Part shown: one piece after another, positions 1-8,936 of the stretch
How positions within the stretch are numbered: the first letter of the stretch is position 1
Layout of the letters: every line of letters starts with the position of its first letter
Origin: Dehalococcoidales bacterium
GTDB taxonomy: Bacteria; Chloroflexota; Dehalococcoidia; Lucifugimonadales; Lucifugimonadaceae
DNA: 41,260 bases
Direction: 5' to 3'
NCBI GenBank assembly: GCA_009937255.1
Contig: JAACCT010000089.1
Span: 1 to 41,260, forward strand
The notes under the pieces: generated by a model
Told to the model about the DNA's origin: nothing
Seen by the model: the letters and a program-made list of their open reading frames with translations, nothing else
The model's database searches: none
Position numbers and translations under genes: made by a program

Positions 1-66
1 AAGGCATGATGCCTGGTGGTATGGGTGGAGGAATGCAAGGCATGATGCCTGGTGGTATGGGTGGAG
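1..66 (+). repeat. 36-bp tandem repeat inside the adaptor gene
   Basis: Bases 1-30 and 37-66 are identical over 30 nt, giving a 36-bp period that keeps frame and encodes repeated Gly/Met-rich 12-mers. The array may extend upstream of the window. It is coding, with no spacer, so it is not a CRISPR. Confidence 0.9.
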
Positions 67-509
67 CAATACCAAGCATGAGAGGAAGAATGCAGGGAAG
101 TGTGGGTGGTGGAATTGATTTAAATAACTTAAGTTCGGATAATCCTTTATTAAGTTTTTTATCTGATGAACTTCCTGCTGAAGGTATGAATGGCACTGTT
201 ACTTTATTAAAGGAATCAGTTCAAGATGTTGTTATAATTCCTACTGATGCATTAATATCTGAAAGAAGTTTAACTAAGGTCATTACCTCTATAGTGGGAG
301 ATGATATTATCTATACTCAAGTTGAAACAGGGTTAAGTGATGGGGAGAATATAGAAATTACAAGTGGATTGAGTATAGGAGATAAAATTTATATAGAATC
401 AGATGATGAATCTATGGAATCAATTCAACTTGACTCCATAGATGGTTCAGCGTCAATTATTGACAACTTTATGCAGTCAGGACCAAGAGGAGGCAGACCT
501 CCAAGATGA
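1..509 (+). CDS. RND/MacA-type periplasmic adaptor, C-terminal fragment
   Basis: The reading frame is open at the window edge, so only the C-terminal ~168 residues are seen. The last ~100 residues (around VVIIPTDALI, then GLSDGENIEITSGLSIGDKI) match the membrane-proximal region of HlyD/MacA-family adaptors that link an inner-membrane transporter to an outer channel or substrate. The visible start is a Gly/Met-rich stretch with a near-exact 12-residue repeat, an unusual insertion. The stop overlaps the start of the ABC ATPase by 4 nt (ATGA), and a MacB-like permease follows, so this is the adaptor of a tripartite MacAB-like exporter. Substrate unknown. Confidence 0.8.
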   Translation, partial: GMMPGGMGGGMQGMMPGGMGGAIPSMRGRMQGSVGGGIDLNNLSSDNPLLSFLSDELPAEGMNGTVTLLKESVQDVVIIPTDALISERSLTKVITSIVGDDIIYTQVETGLSDGENIEITSGLSIGDKIYIESDDESMESIQLDSIDGSASIIDNFMQSGPRGGRPPR

Positions 510-1158
510 TAAGACTTAATAATGTGTCAAAAATATTTGATACAGGTTTCAATCAAGTTAAGGCTTTGTCTAAAATAGATCTTTCGATAGATCAAGGTGA
601 ATTCATAGCAATTAAAGGTCCTTCAGGTTCTGGTAAAAGTACAATGATGAATATTGTTGGTTTGCTGGATAGGCCTACAAATGGGGAATATATTTTAGCA
701 AATAATGACGTTTCTAAATTAAATGATAACTCTAGATCTTTAATAAGGGGTAGTATATTTGGATTTGTATTTCAATCCTACAATCTTATACCTAGGTTAT
801 CAGCTGTGAGACAGGTAGAAATGCCATTAATTTATAGGAGAGATAAAAATAGAAGAAAAAAATCTATTATAGCTTTATGCAAATGGGTTTAGGCGAAAGA
901 GTCTTTCATTCACCAGTTGAATTATCTGGAGGTGAACAGCAAATAGTATCTATTGCTAGAGCATTGGTGGGAAATCCTAAAATAATTCTAGCTGATGAAC
1001 CAACTGGTGCTTTAGATACAAAAACAGGTGAAGAAGTGTTGGGGATTTTCAAAGAACTTTCACTTGAAGGTATAACTGTAATAATTATTACTCATGATGA
1101 TTCTGTGGCGAAAAAAACATCTAGAATTATAGAAATGAAGGATGGGATGATTATATGA
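506..1158 (+). pseudogene. MacB/LolD-type ABC transporter ATP-binding protein, frameshifted
   Basis: Two overlapping frames together make one ABC ATPase. The first (506-892) holds Walker A GPSGSGKST at residues 38-46 and the Q-loop (FVFQSYNL). The second (from about 877) holds the signature LSGGEQQ, Walker B IILADEPTGALD and the H-loop ITHDD. One extra A in the AAA at 881-883 would fuse them as IIALCKMGLGER, exactly the family pattern, giving 217 residues, a normal length. An A7 run at 856-862 is a second possible slip site. The gene overlaps the adaptor and the permease by 4 nt each, so it energises the MacB-like permease. As sequenced, the protein would lack the signature and Walker B. Sequencing error, decay or slippage are all possible. 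Confidence 0.85.
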
Positions 1159-2408
1159 GTATATTGGATGCTTTAAGTTTTGCATTTAGATCCATAATAT
1201 CTACTCCACTTAGGAGTGGTCTTACTGCTTTAGGAGTTATAGTTGGAGTCACATCAGTTATTGTTCTAGTCTCTCTAGGCCAAGGAATTCAAAAGCAAGT
1301 AGAAGATGAAATAAATTCCCTTGGTACAAATCTACTTTTTATAACAGCTAGGTCTGAAGATTCTAGTACCGGTGTATCTGGAGGTCGAAACTCCGGGATA
1401 TCATTGACTTTAAATGATGCAAAAGAAATGTCATCAAAAAATATTAAAGGAGTAAGAAGCATTGCTCCTCAAATAGATTTTCCTGCACAATTAATTGCAG
1501 GAAACTATAATGTTGAAGCAAATGTATTTGGTACAACACCTGAGTATTTAGATGTTACATCAACAGAAACAATATCTGGAGAATTTATAACTCAAAAAGA
1601 TGTTGATACAAAAGCTTTAAGAATAGTTTTAGGATCTGAAATCACAAAATCTTTATTTCCAGATCAGGATCCTGTAGGAAAAATCGTTCGATTAAGTCTT
1701 TTTAATAGATTCGATTTTCGCTTTATAGTTTCTGGAGTAATGAAACCTAAAGGAGGAGATGGAGAAGAAGATTATTCAGTTTTTATACCTGTTTCAACTA
1801 TGCAAAATAGAATAGGTTTCTTAAGGAATCCTAACGGAGATGTTAATGTATTTCGAATAATAGTTAGATCAACAGATGAAGCAGATAAAAACTTAGTTAT
1901 AAGCTCTATAACTAAAACTTTAAAAGATATACATCAAGTAAATGAACCAGATTTTGAAATTACTAGTATGGATCAATTATTAGAGGCTGCAAGCCAGGTC
2001 AATCAAGCATTAACATTATTTTTAGGTTCTATAGCTGGTATTTCTTTATTAGTTGGAGCGATTGGAGTAGGAAATATTATGCTAGTTAGTGTAACTGAAA
2101 GAACTAGAGAAATTGGAACATTAAGATCAATAGGAGCAACCAAATTTGATATTAGATTGCAATTTATTACTGAAGCTTTAACAATATGTCTGTTAGGAGG
2201 CATATTAGGAATTTTAATTGGAATTATTATTTGTTTGAATCTTAATGATATTTCATTTGGGGAAGAAAGTAATTTATCTGCTGTTATTACTATAGAAAGT
2301 ATTATTTATTCTTTCGTTGTTTCTTTTTTGGTTGGACTAATAAGTGGGGCCTATCCTGCATATAGAGCTTCAGAGCTAGACCCTATTGAAGCATTAAGAA
2401 GTGAATAA
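1155..2408 (+). CDS. MacB-like ABC transporter permease
   Basis: 417 residues with the MacB_PCD/FtsX layout: one N-terminal membrane helix (about 22-42, after SIISTPLRSGLTALGVIVG), a large periplasmic domain (about 45-275), then three C-terminal helices (about 280-305, 335-360, 385-405) with the conserved ERTREIGTLRSIGA cytoplasmic stretch and the ending AYRASELDPIEALRSE. It starts within the ATPase stop (ATGA overlap), so it is translationally coupled. With the adaptor it should form a mechanotransmission-type exporter or lipoprotein/peptide extruder; the substrate cannot be read. Its stop abuts the dnaE stop with no spacer. Confidence 0.92.
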   Translation: MSILDALSFAFRSIISTPLRSGLTALGVIVGVTSVIVLVSLGQGIQKQVEDEINSLGTNLLFITARSEDSSTGVSGGRNSGISLTLNDAKEMSSKNIKGVRSIAPQIDFPAQLIAGNYNVEANVFGTTPEYLDVTSTETISGEFITQKDVDTKALRIVLGSEITKSLFPDQDPVGKIVRLSLFNRFDFRFIVSGVMKPKGGDGEEDYSVFIPVSTMQNRIGFLRNPNGDVNVFRIIVRSTDEADKNLVISSITKTLKDIHQVNEPDFEITSMDQLLEAASQVNQALTLFLGSIAGISLLVGAIGVGNIMLVSVTERTREIGTLRSIGATKFDIRLQFITEALTICLLGGILGILIGIIICLNLNDISFGEESNLSAVITIESIIYSFVVSFLVGLISGAYPAYRASELDPIEALRSE

Positions 2409-5400
2409 TTATTGCTTAAAGTAGACGTTTTCTAAACCAATAATATTATCTAATTTTTCTTCTAGAGATCTACTTGCATTAACTGCAGCAAATGGTAGAT
2501 TTAATTTCACCTTATCATTATTATTTTTTACGATCAATGAAACAGGAATTTTGCCTTCATTATCTAATAAAATACGAGTCAAATCATCCATTAAATGTTT
2601 ATTACTTGAATGTTGCTCATCATCTACCGTAATAATAACTTCCTTGATTTCATCCATATTTTCATTCCCAATTTCTTCTATGATTGTTTTTTCTTTTTTT
2701 ATTCCTTCTGTATATTCTTCAATATTCATTATTGGAGCCGGCTTATTTAGATTGTGTGTAATTGGATTAGGTAAAATTTCTTGATCTAAAGAAAATATTT
2801 CACCATTATCATACCAAATAGACGGATCTCCATTCCTATTATTTATTTTTCCTTTTATTTTTGCCATGTTACTATGTAACCATTTATCAACATCGTCAAT
2901 TTTATTTTGCCAAATCATAAGATCTATAACTCCATCAATCAATTCTAATTTTACTATCATAAAATCAGAACCTTTTCTTGATGTTCTTTTTTCATATGAT
3001 CTTACTTCTGCTATAAAGGTATGAGATTTATTTTGATCTAAAGAATTTAACTGTTCTAACGAAACTATTAATGAAGGATCAATAGTTTTTATTTTTATCA
3101 TTTCTTTATGGTTTGGATTCTCTGTAAATGCAACTCCAAGAATTTCTTTTTCCCAGTGCATTTTTTGAATATCTTCTGTTTTGCTATCACTAATTTCTAT
3201 TTCAGTAGTAGGTGTTTCAACTTCTTCTCCAAATAGGTCAAACATAGTAGTTTGATTACTATTTCTTAATTTAGTTATATTATTTATTTGTAATAGAATT
3301 CTTTCTATTGAATCAAACAAACTGCCTCTATCTCCAAAATCATCCATACTCCCAGATTTTACTAAGCTTTCTAGTATTTTTTTATTCATCCAGCTTGAAT
3401 CCATTCGTTTAGAAAAATCTTCTAAAGATTTAAATAAACCATTTTTATCTCTTTCATCAATAATTTTATTGATTGAATTAATTCCTACATTTTTTAGAGA
3501 ACTAAGCCCAAATCTAATAGTATTTTTACCATCTATATTTTCTATTGAAAACATAGATTTTGAGTAATTAATATTAGGCTTTTTTATTTCAATTTCTGTT
3601 TTTCTTATTTCTAAAATACAATCAGAAATTTTTTCAAAATTATTTACAAATGAATTAAATAATGATGTGAAATATTCAATCTTATAGTTTGATTTGAAAT
3701 ATGCCGTCCAGTAAGCAATCATAGCATAAGAAACACTATGCGCTTTGTTAAAAGCATATCCTGCAAAAGGCTCAATTAATTCAAAGATTTTATTTGCAGT
3801 AGTTTTATCAAATCCTTTTTCTAAAGAACCTTTTATAAAAGTATTTTTTTCAGCAAGCATAACTTCTTTGATTTTTTTCCCCATAGCTTTTCTTAAAATA
3901 TCTGCTTCTCCAAGAGTATATCCTCCAAAAGCTTGAGCTATTTTAAGAACTTGATCTTGGTACACTATTATTCCATAAGTTTCAGATAATATATCTTTTA
4001 ATATTTCATGAGGATATTTTATTTCTTTTTTACCATATTTGGATTCTATGAAAGAGTCTATATGTTCCATGGGGCCAGGACGATACAATGCTATCATTGC
4101 AGCAATATCAGAAATACTTGATGGTTTTAAGTCCTTGATGTATCTTCTCATTCCTGCAGACTCTAATTGAAAAACGCCAAATGTGTCCCCTTTAGATAAT
4201 AAATCGAATGTTTTTTCATCATTTTTTGAAATATTATAAATATCAAAATTTTTATTAGTATTTTTTTCAATTAGATCTACTGTTTTACCAATAATAGTTA
4301 AGTTAGTAAGGCCTAGAAAATCCATTTTTAATAATCCAACATCTGCTATCGCAGCCATAGCATATTGTGTAGTTGGTGGAGCATTTTCGTCATTTGAAGT
4401 TGATCTTTGCAAAGGAACATCACTGGTTAAATCTTCCTGTGATATTACTACTCCTGCAGCATGAGTAGAAGCATGCCTTATAGTGCCTTCTAATTTAGAA
4501 GCATACTCAATAACTTTTTTATAATCCTTGTCAGAAGTTAGAGATTTAAATTCGGGAATTTCTAAGGCATCTTTTATTTTAGTACCTACTTTGGTTGGAA
4601 TCAATCCAGCAAGTTTATCCCCCACGGATAATGGTAAATCTAGTACTCTAGTAACATCTCTAACTGCAGCCTTAGCTCCCATTGTTCCAAATGTAATAAT
4701 CTGAGCTACATGGTTGTTGCCATATCTCTTAACACAATATTTCATTACTTCATTTCTTTTGTCATCTTCGAAGTCCATATCAATATCTGGCATTTCTCTT
4801 CTCTCAAGGTTTAGAAATCTTTCAAAAACTAAGTTATTTTCCATAGGATTAATTCTGGTAACTTCTAAACAATAAAGAACCAAACTTGCAGCAGCAGAAC
4901 CTCTAACAGCAGATAGTATTTTTTTCTCATTAACAAAATTGAAAATATCCCAGCATACTAGAAAATAATCAGGAAAATTTGTTTTTTCTATAACATGTAA
5001 TTCATACTCAAGTCTTTCAATTAAAGAAGGATCGTTATTATCAAATTTTTTGCTAAAACCTTTATATGCTAATTCTCTCAAGTATTCCATAGAACTTTTA
5101 TTATCTGGGCACTCATACTTAGGAAGTAATGTTTTAGTTAAATCTAATGTAATATCACATTTTTCTGCTATGGCTAAAGTATTAGATAACCCCATAGGTA
5201 ATTCTTTCCATTGATCATACATTTCTTCAGATGATTTTATATGATAGTTATCATCATCAAACTTAAATCTATTAGGATCATTAATGTTCGAATTTGTTTG
5301 TAAGCACATTAGCAATTCATGAGCTAAATGGTCATTTTTATTAACATAATGGTTGTCGTTTGTAATAACTATAGGGAGGTTATTTTTTGAATTTATATTT

Positions 5401-5969
5401 AAAAGCTCTTTATTTATTATTTCTTGATTTGGAACTCCTTTATGTTCCATTATTTCAAGATAAAAATTTTCATTAAATACCTCTTTAAACCATCCATGAG
5501 TTTCTTTAACTTTTTTTTCATCTCCGGAAATAATTGCTCTTGATAACTCGGAAGATGGACAACCAGACAAAGCAATAATACCTTCACTGTTTTCTTCAAG
5601 TATTTTTTTATCGATTCTTGGCTTATAGTAAAATCCATTCAAATTTGAATGTGTAACAAGTTTCATTAAGTTTTGGTACCCTTTTATATTTTGCGCGAGT
5701 AAAGTAAGATGGTAAGGGCTTTTTTCTGCATTAGTTTTTTTATAACTATCTTCTTTTGCCATGTAAGCTTCTAATCCTATTATTGGATTAACTTCATTTT
5801 TTTTGGCAATTTTATAAAACTCAACTGCACCGTACATATTGCCATGATCAGTGATTGCTATAGCAGGTTGCTTGTTATCTTTAACTTTGGCAACCATTTT
5901 ATTGAGATTACTCATACCGTCTAAAAGACTGTACTCAGAATGATTATGTAAATGGACGAATGAATTCAA
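2409..5969 (-). CDS. dnaE: DNA polymerase III subunit alpha
   Basis: 1186 residues, close to the usual ~1160. The N-terminal PHP domain begins with HLHNHSEYSLLDG (residues 6-18) and has AITDHGNMYG. The palm has PDIDMDF (394-400) and the third catalytic Asp in LLKMDFLGLTNL (D550). The YRPGPMEHI motif and the C-terminal OB-fold/tau-binding region are present. There is no proofreading exonuclease domain, so it is DnaE rather than PolC type. The start is a TTG, chosen because homologues begin exactly here and an AAAGAGAT Shine-Dalgarno-like stretch lies just upstream. It performs chromosomal replication synthesis as the core subunit of Pol III and is transcribed alone. Confidence 0.97.
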   Translation of the reverse strand: MNSFVHLHNHSEYSLLDGMSNLNKMVAKVKDNKQPAIAITDHGNMYGAVEFYKIAKKNEVNPIIGLEAYMAKEDSYKKTNAEKSPYHLTLLAQNIKGYQNLMKLVTHSNLNGFYYKPRIDKKILEENSEGIIALSGCPSSELSRAIISGDEKKVKETHGWFKEVFNENFYLEIMEHKGVPNQEIINKELLNINSKNNLPIVITNDNHYVNKNDHLAHELLMCLQTNSNINDPNRFKFDDDNYHIKSSEEMYDQWKELPMGLSNTLAIAEKCDITLDLTKTLLPKYECPDNKSSMEYLRELAYKGFSKKFDNNDPSLIERLEYELHVIEKTNFPDYFLVCWDIFNFVNEKKILSAVRGSAAASLVLYCLEVTRINPMENNLVFERFLNLERREMPDIDMDFEDDKRNEVMKYCVKRYGNNHVAQIITFGTMGAKAAVRDVTRVLDLPLSVGDKLAGLIPTKVGTKIKDALEIPEFKSLTSDKDYKKVIEYASKLEGTIRHASTHAAGVVISQEDLTSDVPLQRSTSNDENAPPTTQYAMAAIADVGLLKMDFLGLTNLTIIGKTVDLIEKNTNKNFDIYNISKNDEKTFDLLSKGDTFGVFQLESAGMRRYIKDLKPSSISDIAAMIALYRPGPMEHIDSFIESKYGKKEIKYPHEILKDILSETYGIIVYQDQVLKIAQAFGGYTLGEADILRKAMGKKIKEVMLAEKNTFIKGSLEKGFDKTTANKIFELIEPFAGYAFNKAHSVSYAMIAYWTAYFKSNYKIEYFTSLFNSFVNNFEKISDCILEIRKTEIEIKKPNINYSKSMFSIENIDGKNTIRFGLSSLKNVGINSINKIIDERDKNGLFKSLEDFSKRMDSSWMNKKILESLVKSGSMDDFGDRGSLFDSIERILLQINNITKLRNSNQTTMFDLFGEEVETPTTEIEISDSKTEDIQKMHWEKEILGVAFTENPNHKEMIKIKTIDPSLIVSLEQLNSLDQNKSHTFIAEVRSYEKRTSRKGSDFMIVKLELIDGVIDLMIWQNKIDDVDKWLHSNMAKIKGKINNRNGDPSIWYDNGEIFSLDQEILPNPITHNLNKPAPIMNIEEYTEGIKKEKTIIEEIGNENMDEIKEVIITVDDEQHSSNKHLMDDLTRILLDNEGKIPVSLIVKNNNDKVKLNLPFAAVNASRSLEEKLDNIIGLENVYFKQ

Positions 5970-6028
5970 AATATCTCTTTATTAATAATTAATTGAAAAA
6001 AAAAATAGGTTAAATAGAGAATAGATCT

Positions 6029-6060
6029 GACTTAAAAAATATTCATTATTTTTTATAGTC
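6029..6060 (-). terminator. Probable terminator of the fabI-MFS unit
   Basis: An inverted repeat 8 nt downstream of the MFS stop: GACT plus nine A/T pairs, one bulge, a 5-nt loop, closing with AGTC. Its stem is mostly A/T, as expected in this genome. A longer T run follows further downstream on the minus strand (RC of the A run near 5996-6005). Confidence 0.5.
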
Positions 6061-6068
6061 TTTTTTGA

Positions 6069-7346
6069 TTAATTAGTTTTTTTTTTCAAAGAAATTACTA
6101 AAGGAATTGCTAAAACCATTGCAAAAGACAGAACATAATATGCATATTTATATTCTCCTGTTATATCTTTTGTCAAACCAATCAATAAGGGAGCCAGGGC
6201 TCCAAATACAGCTCCAACAGTATTTAGTATTCCAATCATAGAGCCATAATTTTTTCTTCCAAAATAATCTGCAACTAATGTTAATCTTAGTGGAACTGAT
6301 GAACCAAATCCTAACCCAAAAAATAATATAAATAAAACTATCCCTAAGCTTTGTGGTAGAAACGAATAGTTATTTTCTAGACCTATTATACTCACACCAA
6401 ATATCCCTATGGTTAACAAAGTAAAAGATATTGCAAGTAATTTTTTTCTATCAAACTTATCAGTTAAAAAACCAACAATAACTCTTCCTGAAATATCTCC
6501 CCACCAAGATAAACCAATAACAGTAGCAGCAATTGTTGTCGTGAGTCCAAATTCTTTAAATGAAGTTAAATGAAATAAATTACTTGTAAAAACAGCCTGA
6601 CTAAAACCACTTGCAAATGCCAATTTCCAAAAATTTCCAGTTTTTAGTGCTTTGGAAACTGTGAATCCAGAATCTTTCGAGTTAGATTCTTTAATTTCTG
6701 TTTTATTGGGCTTTTCTCCGTCAGGTAATAGTCCATAATTTTCTGGATCTCCTCTAAGTACCAAAGATGTAGGAAATCCTAAAACCCAAAAACCAATACC
6801 TACAGCAAATATCATATTTCTCCAACCAAATGCATCAATACCTAAAACTATTAAGGGCACTGTGAGTCCACCTAGACCTGCACCAGCCATTAATATTGAT
6901 ATTGCTTTTCCTCTATTTCTATCAAACCAATTTCCAACTACTGCAAGAAATATTATAAATGTACCAAATGACATACCTAATGTAAGTATAGTAATAGCAC
7001 AATAAAATTCCCAAATACTTTGCATTCTACTCATCCAAATAAAGGAAAAACCAGTTAAAAGAATTCCAAAAGCCATAACTTTTTTAGGGCCAAATTTTTT
7101 TATTATAGTACCAACAAAAGGTGAAATTAATCCACTTTCAGATCTTTGAATTGACAATGCAGCACCTGTTGCAGCACTACTCCAACCAAAAGTAGTTAGT
7201 ATTGCATCAAAAAAAGGGGGGAACCCTCTCCAAAAAACAGCTGAAGAGTACCACTGTACTATTCCTGCACTAATTACTATCCACCAACCATAAAAAATAT
7301 TTGGAGTTTTGATTTTAGAGTGCAATAATTCCATAACCTCCATCAA
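6069..7346 (-). CDS. MFS transporter, OFA/monocarboxylate-carrier-like
   Basis: About 421-425 residues with twelve predicted membrane helices and a central charged loop (around residues 205-235). The N-terminal FYGWWIV stretch is typical of the oxalate/formate-antiporter and monocarboxylate-porter branch of the MFS; inner membrane. The start is uncertain: TTG at 7346, ATG at 7343, or ATG at 7334, the last with GGAGG only 2 nt upstream. All overlap the end of fabI by about 20-32 nt, so translation is coupled. Organic-acid uptake is an inference from family and from the uronate-dehydrogenase-like gene upstream in the same run. Confidence 0.85.
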   Translation of the reverse strand: MMEVMELLHSKIKTPNIFYGWWIVISAGIVQWYSSAVFWRGFPPFFDAILTTFGWSSAATGAALSIQRSESGLISPFVGTIIKKFGPKKVMAFGILLTGFSFIWMSRMQSIWEFYCAITILTLGMSFGTFIIFLAVVGNWFDRNRGKAISILMAGAGLGGLTVPLIVLGIDAFGWRNMIFAVGIGFWVLGFPTSLVLRGDPENYGLLPDGEKPNKTEIKESNSKDSGFTVSKALKTGNFWKLAFASGFSQAVFTSNLFHLTSFKEFGLTTTIAATVIGLSWWGDISGRVIVGFLTDKFDRKKLLAISFTLLTIGIFGVSIIGLENNYSFLPQSLGIVLFILFFGLGFGSSVPLRLTLVADYFGRKNYGSMIGILNTVGAVFGALAPLLIGLTKDITGEYKYAYYVLSFAMVLAIPLVISLKKKTN

Positions 7347-8091
7347 CAGGAATTATGCTACCTGTAATTCCTGATGATAAATCACTTATCAAGAATAGTG
7401 CAGTATTAGCAACTTCCTCGTGGGTTATTGGCCTTTTAATAGGAGAGCGCTCTTCATGAGCTTTTTTCATCTCAGTGAAACCAGGTATACTTCTCGCAGA
7501 TAATGAAGGTAAAGGTCCAGCAGAAATTGAATTAAATCGTATTTTTCTTGGTCCAAACTCATTAGCTAGTTGCCTGTTGATATTTTCTAATGCAGCTTTT
7601 GCAGTACCCATAACGTTATAGCCTGGATAAACTCTATTTGATGCGTCAAATGTCATTGAAATTACAGAACCTCCATTTTTGGTAAAATATTGTGAAGCTT
7701 CACGAGCAATAGTTACTAATGAGTAAGAACTTGTTTCAAGTGCTAATGCAAACCCCTCTTTTGAAAGTTTAGAAAAATCTCCTCCTAAGTCTTCTCGATT
7801 TGCAAATGCAACTGAATGAATTATAAAATCAATTTCGCCATGCTTTTTATAAAACTCACTCATAACGTTTTTAACTTCATCTTCATTATTAGCATCACAT
7901 TTAATTAGTAATGGATCATAAGGCTCAAGTAGTTTATTTATGTTTTTTAATAATCTTTCATCTAAATATGTAAAAGCTAATTCTGCTCCAGCTTCTAGAA
8001 GCTTTTCTGATATTGCCCATGCAATTGACCTTTGATTTGCAAGCCCAAATATAATTCCTTTTTTATTACTTAAATCTATTTTTATACTCAT
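7315..8091 (-). CDS. fabI: Enoyl-[acyl-carrier-protein] reductase (NADH), FabI/InhA type
   Basis: 258 residues, typical FabI length. It reduces trans-2-enoyl-ACP in the last step of fatty acid elongation. The divergent SDR cofactor motif GLANQRSIAWAI is at 16-27, and the active site Y158-x6-K165 lies in PGYNVMGTAK. The position of E. coli Tyr146 is Phe148 (SMTFDASNR), as in mycobacterial InhA, and the stretch SAGPLPSLSARSIPGF resembles the substrate loop of this family. A strong Shine-Dalgarno (AGGAGAG) 5 nt before the ATG overlaps the end of the upstream SDR gene. The downstream MFS gene overlaps its 3' end. Confidence 0.92.
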   Translation of the reverse strand: MSIKIDLSNKKGIIFGLANQRSIAWAISEKLLEAGAELAFTYLDERLLKNINKLLEPYDPLLIKCDANNEDEVKNVMSEFYKKHGEIDFIIHSVAFANREDLGGDFSKLSKEGFALALETSSYSLVTIAREASQYFTKNGGSVISMTFDASNRVYPGYNVMGTAKAALENINRQLANEFGPRKIRFNSISAGPLPSLSARSIPGFTEMKKAHEERSPIKRPITHEEVANTALFLISDLSSGITGSIIPVDGGYGIIAL

Positions 8092-8100
8092 TAAACTCTC

Positions 8101-8862
8101 CTAATCTCTAAAATTTTCTGCATTATCTATCGGCATATATGATATTTTTTTATATGCATTATTTATATCCCAAATTCTCCATTTATTATTTGAAACTCCA
8201 TAAAATATTTCAAACCCTACATCATGAATTATACTTTTTTCTACAAGCTGAGATATATCTTTATGAGATAACCAAGTAGAAAAATGCCTAATGGAACTTT
8301 TAGGAGTATCCACTTTTTGGACCGTTCCAATTCTTAAGTTTACAGATTGAATACCAAATGTTTCAAAATAATATCTTCCTATTGACTCTCCAAATGATTT
8401 TGAAACTCCGTAATATGAGTCAGGTCTAAGTGGAACATTTTCATCTATTTTTTTTATACTCTCAGGACTTATATTATTATATTCTCCAGCCACGATTTCT
8501 TTGTAAGGAGAATCATTTTCAAATAAACCTACTGTATGATTTGAACTTGCAAAAATAACTTTTTTTACCCCATTTACTTTTGCTGATTCATAAATATTTC
8601 TTGTAGATTCTATATTGTTCTTTAGAACATCTTCCCAACTAGAGTTTACGCTAATTACTGCTCCAAGGTGAATAATTACATCCATATTTTCTGACGCAAT
8701 TTTAACATCTGTAAAATTATTAATATCACCAATAATAGTTTTTTGAGTTTTATCTGAAGATTCTTTTATATCTAAATTACTTAGAGAATAATTTTTTTTT
8801 AAGTGATTATTTAAAACAGACCCTATTAATCCCGAACCACCTGTAATAAGTATTTTTTTCAT
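8101..8862 (-). CDS. NAD-dependent epimerase/dehydratase family protein, uronate dehydrogenase-like
   Basis: 253 residues of an extended SDR. The Rossmann motif GGSGLIG is at 8-14, a catalytic Ser sits in FASSNHTVG, and Tyr/Lys in YYGVSKSFGE. Several stretches, namely HLGAVISV, FASSNHTVG, RPDSYYGVSKSFGE, LRIGT and STWLSHKD, follow uronate dehydrogenase (Udh), which oxidises galacturonate or glucuronate to the aldaro-lactone with NAD. Other NDP-sugar epimerases are usually longer (>300) and lack the SNHT and TWLSH stretches. The ATG is preceded by AAGGGAC at good spacing. It ends 9 nt before fabI. The uronate assignment is inference from these motifs. Confidence 0.75.
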   Translation of the reverse strand: MKKILITGGSGLIGSVLNNHLKKNYSLSNLDIKESSDKTQKTIIGDINNFTDVKIASENMDVIIHLGAVISVNSSWEDVLKNNIESTRNIYESAKVNGVKKVIFASSNHTVGLFENDSPYKEIVAGEYNNISPESIKKIDENVPLRPDSYYGVSKSFGESIGRYYFETFGIQSVNLRIGTVQKVDTPKSSIRHFSTWLSHKDISQLVEKSIIHDVGFEIFYGVSNNKWRIWDINNAYKKISYMPIDNAENFRD

Positions 8863-8936
8863 GTAAGTCCCTTTATTTAAGTTTATATATGAGAATTAAT
8901 TAAAAAGATTTTCTCAATAATTAATTTTAGAAATAA

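Noticed and set aside
1-72. 36-bp repeat as the start of a CRISPR array
   Set aside because: The copies are contiguous, in frame and encode Gly/Met repeats, with no spacers or cas genes.
506-1158. Programmed -1 ribosomal frameshift in the ATPase
   Set aside because: The site ATGCAAATGG is not an X XXY YYZ slippery heptamer and no downstream pseudoknot is evident; a missing A is simpler.
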